A stretch of DNA of 64,000 nucleotides, taken from CAYNWT01 sp964485095. GTDB taxonomy: Bacteria > Planctomycetota > Planctomycetia > Planctomycetales > Planctomycetaceae. The stretch covers positions 1-64,000 of the forward strand of contig CAZAIB010000010.1 in the NCBI GenBank assembly GCA_964485095.1, read 5' to 3'. The notes under the pieces are model-generated. The model made no database searches and was not told the DNA's origin. It saw only the letters and a program-made list of their open reading frames with translations. Each line of letters begins with the position of its first letter. Position 1 is the stretch's first letter. Positions 27,594-35,506 of this stretch are shown in pieces. The translations under genes were made by a program, and so were the position numbers.

Positions 27594-29120
27594 ATGCTCA
27601 ACGTTATCCCTGGCAACCTGACACTCGACCAACTGCGTTCTTTTTACTTTGAACCCACGCAGGTTGAACTAAACGAATCTTGCTGGGCTGCAGTAGATGA
27701 ATCGCAGCAAACGGTCGCCGAATTGCTGAAGACCGGTGAATCCATCTATGGCCTCAACACCGGATTTGGCCTGCTGGCTAAGCAAAAGATCTCTGGCAAA
27801 GATCTCGCTCAGCTGCAGCTGAACCTGGTGCGTTCACACGCAGCGGGAGTCGGTGAACCGCTGGACCAATCTGTCGTGCGGCTCATCATGCTGCTGAAGC
27901 TGGCCAGCCTGGCCAGAGGATATTCGGGTGTTAGTCGTGGAGTCATCGAACACCTGACAGCACTGCTAAACGCTGGTGTCATCCCGGTCATTCCCTCACA
28001 AGGGTCGGTCGGAGCCAGCGGTGATCTGGCACCTTTGGCTCACATGAGCCTCCCGCTTATTGGCGAAGGACGGGTGTGGTTGCCAGGGATCGACATTTCG
28101 GTTCCTGCTCAATACGGGCTCGATCACGCCAGGCTAAGCCCGCTGGAACTTGGCCCCAAGGAAGGTCTCGCTCTTCTAAATGGAACGCAGGTCTCAACAG
28201 CACTCGCACTGGCTGGCCTGTTCCAAACAGAACGCGTCTTCAGCGCGGCCGTGGTTGCCGGGGCCATGTCCATCGATGCCGCCAAAGGCAGCGACACACC
28301 ATTCGACCCACGTATCCATACGATTCGAAACCACCCGACTCAAGTTGAATGCGCGACCATGTATCGCGACTTGCTGGATGGCAGCGAGATTCGCGCATCG
28401 CATGTTGATTGCGATCGTGTTCAGGATCCGTACTCGCTACGTTGCCAGCCGCAGGTAATGGGTGGTTGCCTGGAATCCATCAACCACGCTCACGAGGTTC
28501 TACTGCGAGAAGCCAACGCTGTGTCAGACAACCCGCTTGTCTTTTCCAGCGATAAGTCCATTCTTTCGGGCGGTAACTTTCACGCTGAACCCGTAGGGCT
28601 CGTGGCCGATCAGCTGGCGGTCGCTATCGCCGAAATCGGCGCCCTGTCCGAACGCCGCATCGCGTTGCTCATCGACCGGCATCTCAGCAACCTACCGTCG
28701 TTCCTTGTCAAAGATGGCGGGCTGAATTCCGGATTCATGATCCCGCAGGTCACGGCTGCGGCGCTGGTAGCCGAGAACCAACACCTCGCAGGTCCAATCA
28801 CAATCAACAGCCTGCCGACGTCAGCCAACCAGGAAGATCACGTCAGCATGGCCACCTACGCCGCGCGGCGGCTGACACCAATGAGCCACAACGCAGCCGC
28901 GATCGTCGCGATCGAACTGCTGGCCGCGTGCCAGGGGATTGACTTTCACGAACCGCTTAAGACCAGCCCCCCACTGGAAACCGTCTACGAAGCTGTTCGC
29001 GCACTCGTGCCACACTACTACAAAGACCGCGCGTTCGACGAGGACATCGCTGCCATCACAAGGTACGTGCTGGAGTCCGGCGAACTCGCAGCTAAGCCTT
29101 TTCCGGATCGAAGCCCTTAA
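27594..29120 (+). CDS. hutH: Histidine ammonia-lyase HutH
   Basis: HutH removes ammonia from histidine to give urocanate, the first step. The triad Ala141-Ser142-Gly143 in GSVGASGDLAPLAHMS cyclises into the MIO electrophile, and YGLNTGFG near residue 50 is the conserved tyrosine loop. The frame begins at a TTG at 27534, but the ATG at 27594 (preceded by GAGAAG) gives 508 residues, the family size, and places the hutU-hutH gap at 56 bp. The 3' end overlaps the convergent metallo-hydrolase gene by 29 bp. Confidence 0.97.
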   Translation: MLNVIPGNLTLDQLRSFYFEPTQVELNESCWAAVDESQQTVAELLKTGESIYGLNTGFGLLAKQKISGKDLAQLQLNLVRSHAAGVGEPLDQSVVRLIMLLKLASLARGYSGVSRGVIEHLTALLNAGVIPVIPSQGSVGASGDLAPLAHMSLPLIGEGRVWLPGIDISVPAQYGLDHARLSPLELGPKEGLALLNGTQVSTALALAGLFQTERVFSAAVVAGAMSIDAAKGSDTPFDPRIHTIRNHPTQVECATMYRDLLDGSEIRASHVDCDRVQDPYSLRCQPQVMGGCLESINHAHEVLLREANAVSDNPLVFSSDKSILSGGNFHAEPVGLVADQLAVAIAEIGALSERRIALLIDRHLSNLPSFLVKDGGLNSGFMIPQVTAAALVAENQHLAGPITINSLPTSANQEDHVSMATYAARRLTPMSHNAAAIVAIELLAACQGIDFHEPLKTSPPLETVYEAVRALVPHYYKDRAFDEDIAAITRYVLESGELAAKPFPDRSP

Positions 29121-29883
29121 CCAGTTCGTCGTCCCATTGTTCCAACAACGGCCACTCCGTCGCACAGGTTCCGAAGTCGGCCATGCGCTGGTATCCGTCC
29201 AGTCGATCAATCGTGTTCTGCAGCAGCTTCGGATCGTTTCGGAAGATAGGGCCATGCGCCGGCAGCAGCCACTTCACATCGCTGTCTTTGATGCGAGTCA
29301 AAGAGCTAATGAATGCGGGAATGTCTGAACCGTGGTGTGCGTCGATGTTGCCGACACAGCCATCGCGATAAATGTTGTCGCCTGAGAACAGCAAGTCACC
29401 CAGTTGGAACGATAGCTGATTGTTGGTGTGCCCCGGCGTGTGCCAGACCTTCAACTTCAGGCTGCCCAGTTCCAAAACATCGCCTTCGTTGATCTTCTGC
29501 TGAATTTTGATTTTCGGCATATCAATCGAAATGTCTTGCGCGGCGATTTCAGCGTAGGTCGTAATGCGATCGCCCTTGGCCAACAACGCGGCCGCTTCGG
29601 GGTGCCCGACAGTCACGGCGTTCGGCAACAAGTCAGAGAGCTTTTTCAGTCCCTGGATGTGATCGACGTCGGCATGCGTCGCGACCAGGTACTTGCAATT
29701 GGCGAGCGGGAAATCCAGGTCTCTGATGATCTCGATAATCTCATCGACTACTTCCTCGAACCCAATGTCGATTAGCAGCCAATCGGTTCCATCGAAGACA
29801 AGATAAACACAACAACCAAGTCGCCGCCGCGCTTGGTAATTCATCTCAATCACGTTGGGGAAAACTTCCCGACGCGTAACCAT
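29092..29883 (-). CDS. Metallo-beta-lactamase-fold hydrolase
   Basis: A 263-residue enzyme of the metallo-beta-lactamase fold. The usual HxHxDH zinc motif appears here as HADVDH (in LVATHADVDHIQG), so the second His is replaced by Asp; later ligands are present as HTPGHTNNQ (His) and GDNIYRDG (Asp) and a C-terminal LLPAHGPIF (His). Such changes occur in some lineages and can alter metal preference. Reaction unknown; hydrolysis of a thioester, lactone or phosphodiester bond would fit the fold. It is convergent with hutH, sharing 29 bp at the 3' ends, and is not obviously part of histidine use. Confidence 0.85.
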   Translation of the reverse strand: MVTRREVFPNVIEMNYQARRRLGCCVYLVFDGTDWLLIDIGFEEVVDEIIEIIRDLDFPLANCKYLVATHADVDHIQGLKKLSDLLPNAVTVGHPEAAALLAKGDRITTYAEIAAQDISIDMPKIKIQQKINEGDVLELGSLKLKVWHTPGHTNNQLSFQLGDLLFSGDNIYRDGCVGNIDAHHGSDIPAFISSLTRIKDSDVKWLLPAHGPIFRNDPKLLQNTIDRLDGYQRMADFGTCATEWPLLEQWDDELVKGFDPEKA

Positions 29884-30348
29884 GATTCGACCTTCCAGAT
29901 GGTATCTCAGTACCGGGTGCCGGACCCAAGGAACCTAAACAGCTGTCCTGGGCGCGAAAAGCGAAGCGCCCGAATCGTTTGATCTTACGGGTGCTTGCAG
30001 CCGGTCACAACCAGTGCATCGTTGCCCAATCGACTAATCACCACAACCCGACCTCCCCGTCAGCACGGTGTTACCGATTGTCAAGCTGCGATTTCGCCGA
30101 AGAAGACAATGTCCCCGACCAACTTGTGGACCGAACCAGTGGGAACCCGATGTCTTAAGTGGCGGTTCATTCGCTCAAGAAATCCATTCAATCAGATAGT
30201 TGATTGCCTGGTGCATACAATCGGAACAGTCTCCCCCAGGGGGCTTGTTTCGGGGCCAAATAGAGAGCCTGCCTGAATGCGGCGCAGATTCCCGACCTCA
30301 CGGGCTGCGTCGTTTTTCTATGCGCCGATACGCCGCTGGCTAAAGAAA
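29884..30348. other. 465-bp intergenic stretch
   Basis: No supported gene. It holds a stem-loop, GGGCGC (29950-29955) with GCGCCC (29966-29971) around a purine-rich loop, and a CCCCC/GGGGG palindrome near 30234-30244. A 29-codon minus-strand frame beginning near 30167 (MNRHLRHRVPTGSVHK...) is too short and unlike anything I know, and could be a gene remnant. The promoter of the metallo-hydrolase should lie just above 29883. Confidence 0.4.
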
Positions 30349-30873
30349 TCAAAGCTGCCAGAGACCTGAATCAATCCCGCCGTGAATGACGATGGCGAAT
30401 TGACCGTGGCCAGGGATCTCAGTTGGAGGCATTGCAATTTCTCCGCCCGCTTCAGCCGCCGCTGCGACGGACGCCTTGATGTCTTTAACAAGCACGTACG
30501 GCCGGACCACTGGGTTCTCTGTAGCCCGCATCGGTGCTCGGATACCCAGCATGCCGCCGCCGTCCAGTTTGGCAACACGAGCGCCACCAAGACCCGGGTC
30601 GGCCTCACCAAATGTCACGCCATGCATCTGCGAATACAGAGTGCATGCGGCATCAACATCGGCGGTTACGATCTCGAGGTACTGGATTTTCATCGCGCTG
30701 TCTTTCTCTGCATTGTTGTTAGTCACCTGCGGTTGTTCGTCAGATGTTTGGTCTGTGTCAGTCGCTTCAGTCTCCGGATTTGACGTGCAACCAAAATTCA
30801 AGATGGCTACACCCGGAAGTGCCACCGAAGCCAGGCCAGCACGGAGAATGTTTCGTCGATTAGTTCTGGACAT
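30349..30873 (-). CDS. Exported VOC (glyoxalase-fold) lipoprotein
   Basis: A 174-residue protein with a twin-arginine signal and lipobox (NRRNILRAGLASVALPGVAILNFGC), then a 35-residue Thr/Glu/Asp linker, then a VOC domain (MKIQYLEIVTADVDAACTLYSQMHGVTFGEADPGL ... GGMLGIRAPM ... VRPYVLVKDIKASVAAAAEAGGEIAMPPTEIPGHGQFAIV). VOC domains include glyoxalases, dioxygenases and drug-binding proteins; export with a lipid anchor is uncommon for them. The substrate is unknown. The start at 30873 precedes the signal directly; a codon 8 residues earlier is possible. Its start is 28 bp from the end of a second VOC gene. Confidence 0.8.
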   Translation of the reverse strand: MSRTNRRNILRAGLASVALPGVAILNFGCTSNPETEATDTDQTSDEQPQVTNNNAEKDSAMKIQYLEIVTADVDAACTLYSQMHGVTFGEADPGLGGARVAKLDGGGMLGIRAPMRATENPVVRPYVLVKDIKASVAAAAEAGGEIAMPPTEIPGHGQFAIVIHGGIDSGLWQL

Positions 30874-30900
30874 CTTTTGAAGAACACTCCGGTTCAAAGT

Positions 30901-31329
30901 TTAGGCATCCTCTGTATCGCCAGTGCCTTGTGCTTTATCGTAGTTTGTCGCGATCAACGCGTCACGATCCACTGGTGTTACCAGTTCAACAGTGTGACCG
31001 TCCAGATCCTTGACCACAGCTCGGCGGCCCCATTCAGTATCAGATGGTGCGGTTACGATGGTAGCACCCAGGTCTCGCAGTGAGCCAACGATGCTATCCA
31101 CATCATCAACATTGAATCCCAGTCGGACGTTGGTCGTTGTGTCGTCAGGATTCCGTTGTGGGTAGATTTCGAACACGAATCCACAGACTTCCGAAGCATA
31201 GTGTTCCGGCCCTTTGCCGTGCGCGTGCCGGTGGAACGACAGACCGATCTGCTGATAGAACACCACCGCCCGATCAATGTCGGGCGATCGAATCACAAGC
31301 AGGTTTGCTATTGCTGGTGCGGCGTACAT
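30901..31329 (-). CDS. Cytoplasmic VOC family protein
   Basis: A 142-residue glyoxalase-fold protein without signal peptide. The two beta-alpha-beta-beta-beta modules are seen in NLLVIRSPDIDRAVVFYQQIGLSFHRHAHGKGPEHYASE and LGFNVDDVDSIVGSLRDLGATIVTAPSDTEWGRRAVVKDLDGHTVELV. His and Glu in these modules could bind a metal. It is probably co-transcribed with the VOC lipoprotein 28 bp downstream; the two domains are only distantly alike. Substrate unknown. Confidence 0.85.
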   Translation of the reverse strand: MYAAPAIANLLVIRSPDIDRAVVFYQQIGLSFHRHAHGKGPEHYASEVCGFVFEIYPQRNPDDTTTNVRLGFNVDDVDSIVGSLRDLGATIVTAPSDTEWGRRAVVKDLDGHTVELVTPVDRDALIATNYDKAQGTGDTEDA

Positions 31330-31408
31330 TGTTATGCCCAGTGACGACTCGCGAGTGAGGTCATCTTAAGACGATGTGAAAGCGAACCCAACGTGCGTGC
31401 GGGTAGGC

Positions 31409-34400
31409 TTACGCGGCTTCGCGGTCAGCGTCGCTGTCGGATGGAACTTTGAAGTCGCCGTTTTCGTTCACGTCTTCAAAGCGAACTGTCAGCCGCTTTG
31501 ACACGCCCGATTCTTCCATTGTCACGCCGAAAATCAAATCACATACCGACATCGATGGCTTACGGTGCGTAATCATGATGAACTGCGTCGTCTCCTGAAA
31601 CTCACGCAGGACCTGCACGAATCGGTCAACGTTGGCTTCGTCAAGAGCCGCATCGACTTCGTCGAGGATACAGAATGGGCTCGGGCGACTGCGGAAGATT
31701 GCCAACAACAGCGCCACGGCTGTCATGGTTTTTTCGCCACCGCTTAGCAGGCTGATGGAACGCAATTCCTTGCCGGGTGGACGAGCCACAATGTCGATAC
31801 CACACTCCAGCGGGTCGTCCGGGTCTTCCAGAATGACATCGCCTTCGCCGCCACCAAACAGCTTGCGAAACAAGTCCTGAAAGTGGCCGCGGATGTGTTC
31901 GAAGGTCTCAGTAAACAGTCGTTTGCTTTCTGAGTTGATTCGCCGAACGATCGCTTCCAGTGTATCGCGTGCGTGGATGAGGTCCTGCAGTTGGTGGCTG
32001 AGCCCACCGAACCGGCCTTCCAGTTCTTCCAGGTTATCCAGCGTTTCGGTGCTGACATTCCCCATGTTTTTCATGCGGCGCCGCAAGCGTTCGACGCGCT
32101 CTTCTAATTCTGAACGCAACTGCTCGAACTCTTCTTCATCCAGCTGTTCGACCGCCGTCAGGTTCTGGCCCTGAACAGCCTCAGAGTTTTCCTCGGCCGC
32201 ATCATTGTCTTCGTCTCGCGGATCTTCCGCATCGACCGTGTCTGTTTCTGAATTTTCTTCGTCAGAGATTCCTGCTTCTGGTGCTGTGTCTTCTACATCT
32301 TCATCAGTCGGATCTTCTGAGTCTTCGAACTCGCTGTCCGGTCCATCGTCCGGCTTACCTTCGAGTTCTTCGTCGTCTCCATCCTCATCGCCGTCATCCG
32401 CGTCGGCTCGGGAGGTAGCTACTTTGTCTTCTTCGTCCGCGGGCTGTTTGTTATCCGGCTGTTCGTCGGTGCTCCGGTTCAATTCAGGAATGACGTGCGC
32501 CGCCATCGCTGAGACTCCCGAACGGACAGCATCAGTCAGGGCGAACTGGAATTCGTCTTCAATCCGCGCAGCGGTACTTTCCAGCTGGTGCGAAAGCGTT
32601 CCGGATTCCATTTCCAACGCATGGAGTCGTGTCGCGAGTTCGCGATGCTTTGTCGCAAGCTGCGATTCACGGGCGGCCACACCTGAGCGGTCAGCCTTGA
32701 ACCGTTTCTCTTCAACGGCTTCGGTCCGAACCAGAGTCAGTATGGACTCGCTTTCCAGGTGCAACTTCGAAAGCTCACTGGTGGCGGACAGAATCCGGAA
32801 CCGAATTTCGCGTTGGCGTTCGGCTCCAGCCTCTTCACGTCGCCGAGCTTCTTCTTCCTGGAGCACTCGCTGTTCGACATCAGTCCGCAGACGGTCCAAT
32901 CCTTCACGCAGCGCGGCAGAGCGTTCCTGTTGTTTGCCGAGTGCCAGTTCTGCCTGCGTTCGGTCAGCGGTCAGCGCTTCCAGTTTCTGTCTGGATGTGA
33001 TGAGCGTTTCTTCGGCTTCTCCCACGCGGCTCTTCAAGCTGGCAATCACTTCCAGCCCGGCAGCCAGCAGTCCCTGCGAACCATCAAGTTCGGTCGAGAA
33101 CAGAGAGTTCCGTTCGACAATTGCGTGTTTCTGTGCATCGATGTCGTCGCGGTCCTTTTGCAGCCGCAACCGTTCGTGTGAGATCTGAGCGAACGCAGCT
33201 TTGAGTTCAGTTAGTTGGTCAGACCGAGCCTGCACTTTGCTTAGCGCGGCATCCAGCCGAACGTCCAGCGCGGCGACGTCGGCGTCGGCTGCTTCGCATT
33301 CGTTTTGCTTTCGTTCAATCTGCTTGGCGGCCAGGTCAATGTCGCCCGCAAGTCGTCGCAGTTCGCTGCGACGTGTCAGGACCGAAGACGCTGAAAGCTC
33401 AATCCCGGCAAACAGAGTTCCGTCTGATTCGACAAGTTCGCCCTGCAGTGTGACGAACCGACACTTCCGCGCGGTCTTGTCTGATAACAGAATTGCGTCG
33501 TTTAGAGTTTCAACAATCCATGTGTCGCCCAGCAGGTGCGCGGCGAGTCGCGGTGCGAGGGACGAGCATGTTGCCAGGTCTGCCGCGGCACACACGATGC
33601 CGCGTTCTTCGCTTAGGTCTGGTAGCTCTGCATCAGCTGGTCGCCATGGACTGGAAAGGAACTGCGAGTTCCGAATGTCCTCAAGCGAAACAAATCCAAC
33701 GCGGCCCTCTAAGCGACATCGGCCGCTGTTGAGATATTCAATGAACGCGTCCATCTCGCGAATCACGATTAACTGAGCGCGGTCGGCGAGGGCGACTTCC
33801 AGCAATGCGGCTTTGTCCAAATCGACGTCCAGCAGGTCGTTGACACTGCCAACAATTGATGTCCACGGTTCGTGATTTTCAGAACCCGCACGCTTGAGAA
33901 TCTCGCGGGTCCCGATGCGAAGGCCTTCCTGCCGGCGTTCGAGGTCCTGCAGGACGTTTAGTCTGGCGTCCCGAGTTGTCCGTTCTTCCTTGAGCTTTGC
34001 TAGCTGAGCCTGAAGTTCTGTCTGTCGTTGAACTAGTTCTTCCCGCTCACGGCGCAGACTTTGAACTCCGTCGTCGGCTGCGGTGAGTTCGCCCTGCAGC
34101 GAATTAACCTGTGTCTCTTGCTGCTGGAACTTGACTTCGCATTCCGCCAGCAAACCCTGCGCTGCTTCGAACTGGTTGGTCCGTGTGATAATTTCGGCTG
34201 CGGAGTCGGCAAGGTTCTTTTTCGCGGCCGCGAGCTGCGATTCCAACGCTGAGTTGGACTGCAACTGCTCCATCATTTTCTCGCGGTCAACTGCCAGCGA
34301 GGTTGTCGATTCTGCAACGCGTACTTCAAATTCATCGTACTTCTGCGCGGCCTGTTGCAGTTCAGACTGAAGCCGGGCGACGGCTTCTTGTTCGTTGTCC

Positions 34401-35434
34401 AGGACTTTTTGTGTGCGGTTGAGTTCGTTGGTCGCTTCCTGTGTTCGGGATCGCAACAGCGAACGTTGAGAACGCAGGCGTTCCAGTTCGCCGGCAATTT
34501 CTTCAAGTCGGGAGTGTTCGTGACGAATCGTCGTCCGCAGGCTGGCGATTTGGCTTTGCAGTTCGTTGCGAGTTCGTTCGCGATTCTTAAGGCGACCTTC
34601 AACAGCGGTCAAAGCTGTTTCTGCCTCCACCCGTTCGGCTTCCAGCCCCTGCTGTTCGGCGGTAATGGTTTCGATAGAACTGTTGAGCTGCAGAATTTCA
34701 GCAGCCATCGTCTGCTGACGGGCCGATGTGCGGCGATACTCGTCAGCCGCCAAACCAACCCACAATGCCTGAAATTCGGTTCGCACTTCACGGTACTTCG
34801 CGGCCTTCGCAGCCTGGTTCCGAACGGAACTCAAACGTGACTCAGCTTCATCAACGATGTCGGTCAGCCGGGCAACATGCTGTTCAACTCGATCAAGCTT
34901 CCGCAGCGCTTCGGCGCGGCGCGATTGGTAGCGGCTGATTCCGGCGGCTTCTTCAAACACCAATCGACGACTTGAGGCGTTGGTTTGCAGAATCTGCGAC
35001 ACCCTGCCCTGTTCGATGATGCAGTACGAAGACGCCCCGGCTCCCGTCCCCATGAACAGGTTGCGAACATCTTTCAATCGAGCCACTTCGCCGTTGATGA
35101 GATATTCAGAATCGCCACTGCGCCACAAACGGCGGCCAACGCTGACTTCAAGATGCTCAGACGGAAGGAACCCGGACTCGTTCCCGAACGTTAAAGTTGC
35201 CTCGGCAAACGGGCTTCCTCCGCGACCTGATGAGCCGTTGAAAATCACGTCGCTCATCGACTTGCCGCGCAGACTGCTGGCGCTTTGGTCGCCGAGGATC
35301 CATTTGATCGAGTCGACGACGTTGCTTTTGCCACTACCGTTGGGCCCAACGACACCGGTGATCCCCGTCGAAAAATCGAACGCGGTCTTATCGGCGAAGC
35401 TCTTGAAGCCAATCAGTTGCAGCTGCTTAAGCAT
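31409..35434 (-). CDS. smc: Chromosome segregation SMC protein with acidic insert
   Basis: SMC ATPases compact and sort chromosomes with ScpA/ScpB. The head is clear: GFKSFADKTAFDF and Walker A GPNGSGKSN (about residues 32-40) at the N-terminus, and the signature LLSGGEKTMTAVALLLAIF with Walker B FCILDEVDAALDEANVDRF near residues 1220-1265. Two long coiled coils flank a hinge (about 510-690; WTSIVGSVNDLLDVD; GRCRLEGRVGFVSL). Residues about 985-1092 are a strikingly acidic stretch of Glu/Asp/Ser inside the second coiled coil. Normal bacterial SMCs have about 1150-1190 residues; this has 1341, and the insert accounts for much of the excess. Start at the ATG at 35434 with AGGA 7 nt upstream. No scpA or scpB nearby. 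Confidence 0.93.
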   Translation of the reverse strand: MLKQLQLIGFKSFADKTAFDFSTGITGVVGPNGSGKSNVVDSIKWILGDQSASSLRGKSMSDVIFNGSSGRGGSPFAEATLTFGNESGFLPSEHLEVSVGRRLWRSGDSEYLINGEVARLKDVRNLFMGTGAGASSYCIIEQGRVSQILQTNASSRRLVFEEAAGISRYQSRRAEALRKLDRVEQHVARLTDIVDEAESRLSSVRNQAAKAAKYREVRTEFQALWVGLAADEYRRTSARQQTMAAEILQLNSSIETITAEQQGLEAERVEAETALTAVEGRLKNRERTRNELQSQIASLRTTIRHEHSRLEEIAGELERLRSQRSLLRSRTQEATNELNRTQKVLDNEQEAVARLQSELQQAAQKYDEFEVRVAESTTSLAVDREKMMEQLQSNSALESQLAAAKKNLADSAAEIITRTNQFEAAQGLLAECEVKFQQQETQVNSLQGELTAADDGVQSLRREREELVQRQTELQAQLAKLKEERTTRDARLNVLQDLERRQEGLRIGTREILKRAGSENHEPWTSIVGSVNDLLDVDLDKAALLEVALADRAQLIVIREMDAFIEYLNSGRCRLEGRVGFVSLEDIRNSQFLSSPWRPADAELPDLSEERGIVCAAADLATCSSLAPRLAAHLLGDTWIVETLNDAILLSDKTARKCRFVTLQGELVESDGTLFAGIELSASSVLTRRSELRRLAGDIDLAAKQIERKQNECEAADADVAALDVRLDAALSKVQARSDQLTELKAAFAQISHERLRLQKDRDDIDAQKHAIVERNSLFSTELDGSQGLLAAGLEVIASLKSRVGEAEETLITSRQKLEALTADRTQAELALGKQQERSAALREGLDRLRTDVEQRVLQEEEARRREEAGAERQREIRFRILSATSELSKLHLESESILTLVRTEAVEEKRFKADRSGVAARESQLATKHRELATRLHALEMESGTLSHQLESTAARIEDEFQFALTDAVRSGVSAMAAHVIPELNRSTDEQPDNKQPADEEDKVATSRADADDGDEDGDDEELEGKPDDGPDSEFEDSEDPTDEDVEDTAPEAGISDEENSETDTVDAEDPRDEDNDAAEENSEAVQGQNLTAVEQLDEEEFEQLRSELEERVERLRRRMKNMGNVSTETLDNLEELEGRFGGLSHQLQDLIHARDTLEAIVRRINSESKRLFTETFEHIRGHFQDLFRKLFGGGEGDVILEDPDDPLECGIDIVARPPGKELRSISLLSGGEKTMTAVALLLAIFRSRPSPFCILDEVDAALDEANVDRFVQVLREFQETTQFIMITHRKPSMSVCDLIFGVTMEESGVSKRLTVRFEDVNENGDFKVPSDSDADREAA

Positions 35435-35506
35435 CAATGAATCCTGTGAACCGGTGGCTCACACGCAAACAAATCGAAGGCAAATCAGGTTCTGAACCGG
35501 CCCTCG

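Noticed and set aside
29950..29971. GGGCGC / GCGCCC stem-loop as a terminator
   Set aside because: It lies upstream of the metallo-hydrolase start and about 380 bp past the VOC lipoprotein stop, with no T-run; kept only as a structure note.
29995..30276. 93-codon plus-strand frame in the 465-bp gap
   Set aside because: No ribosome site, odd composition and no family; treated as non-coding.
32205..33188. Serine-rich plus-strand frame of 327 codons opposite smc
   Set aside because: Its serine runs are the reverse reading of the acidic GAA/GAC codons of SMC; the SMC frame carries all motifs.
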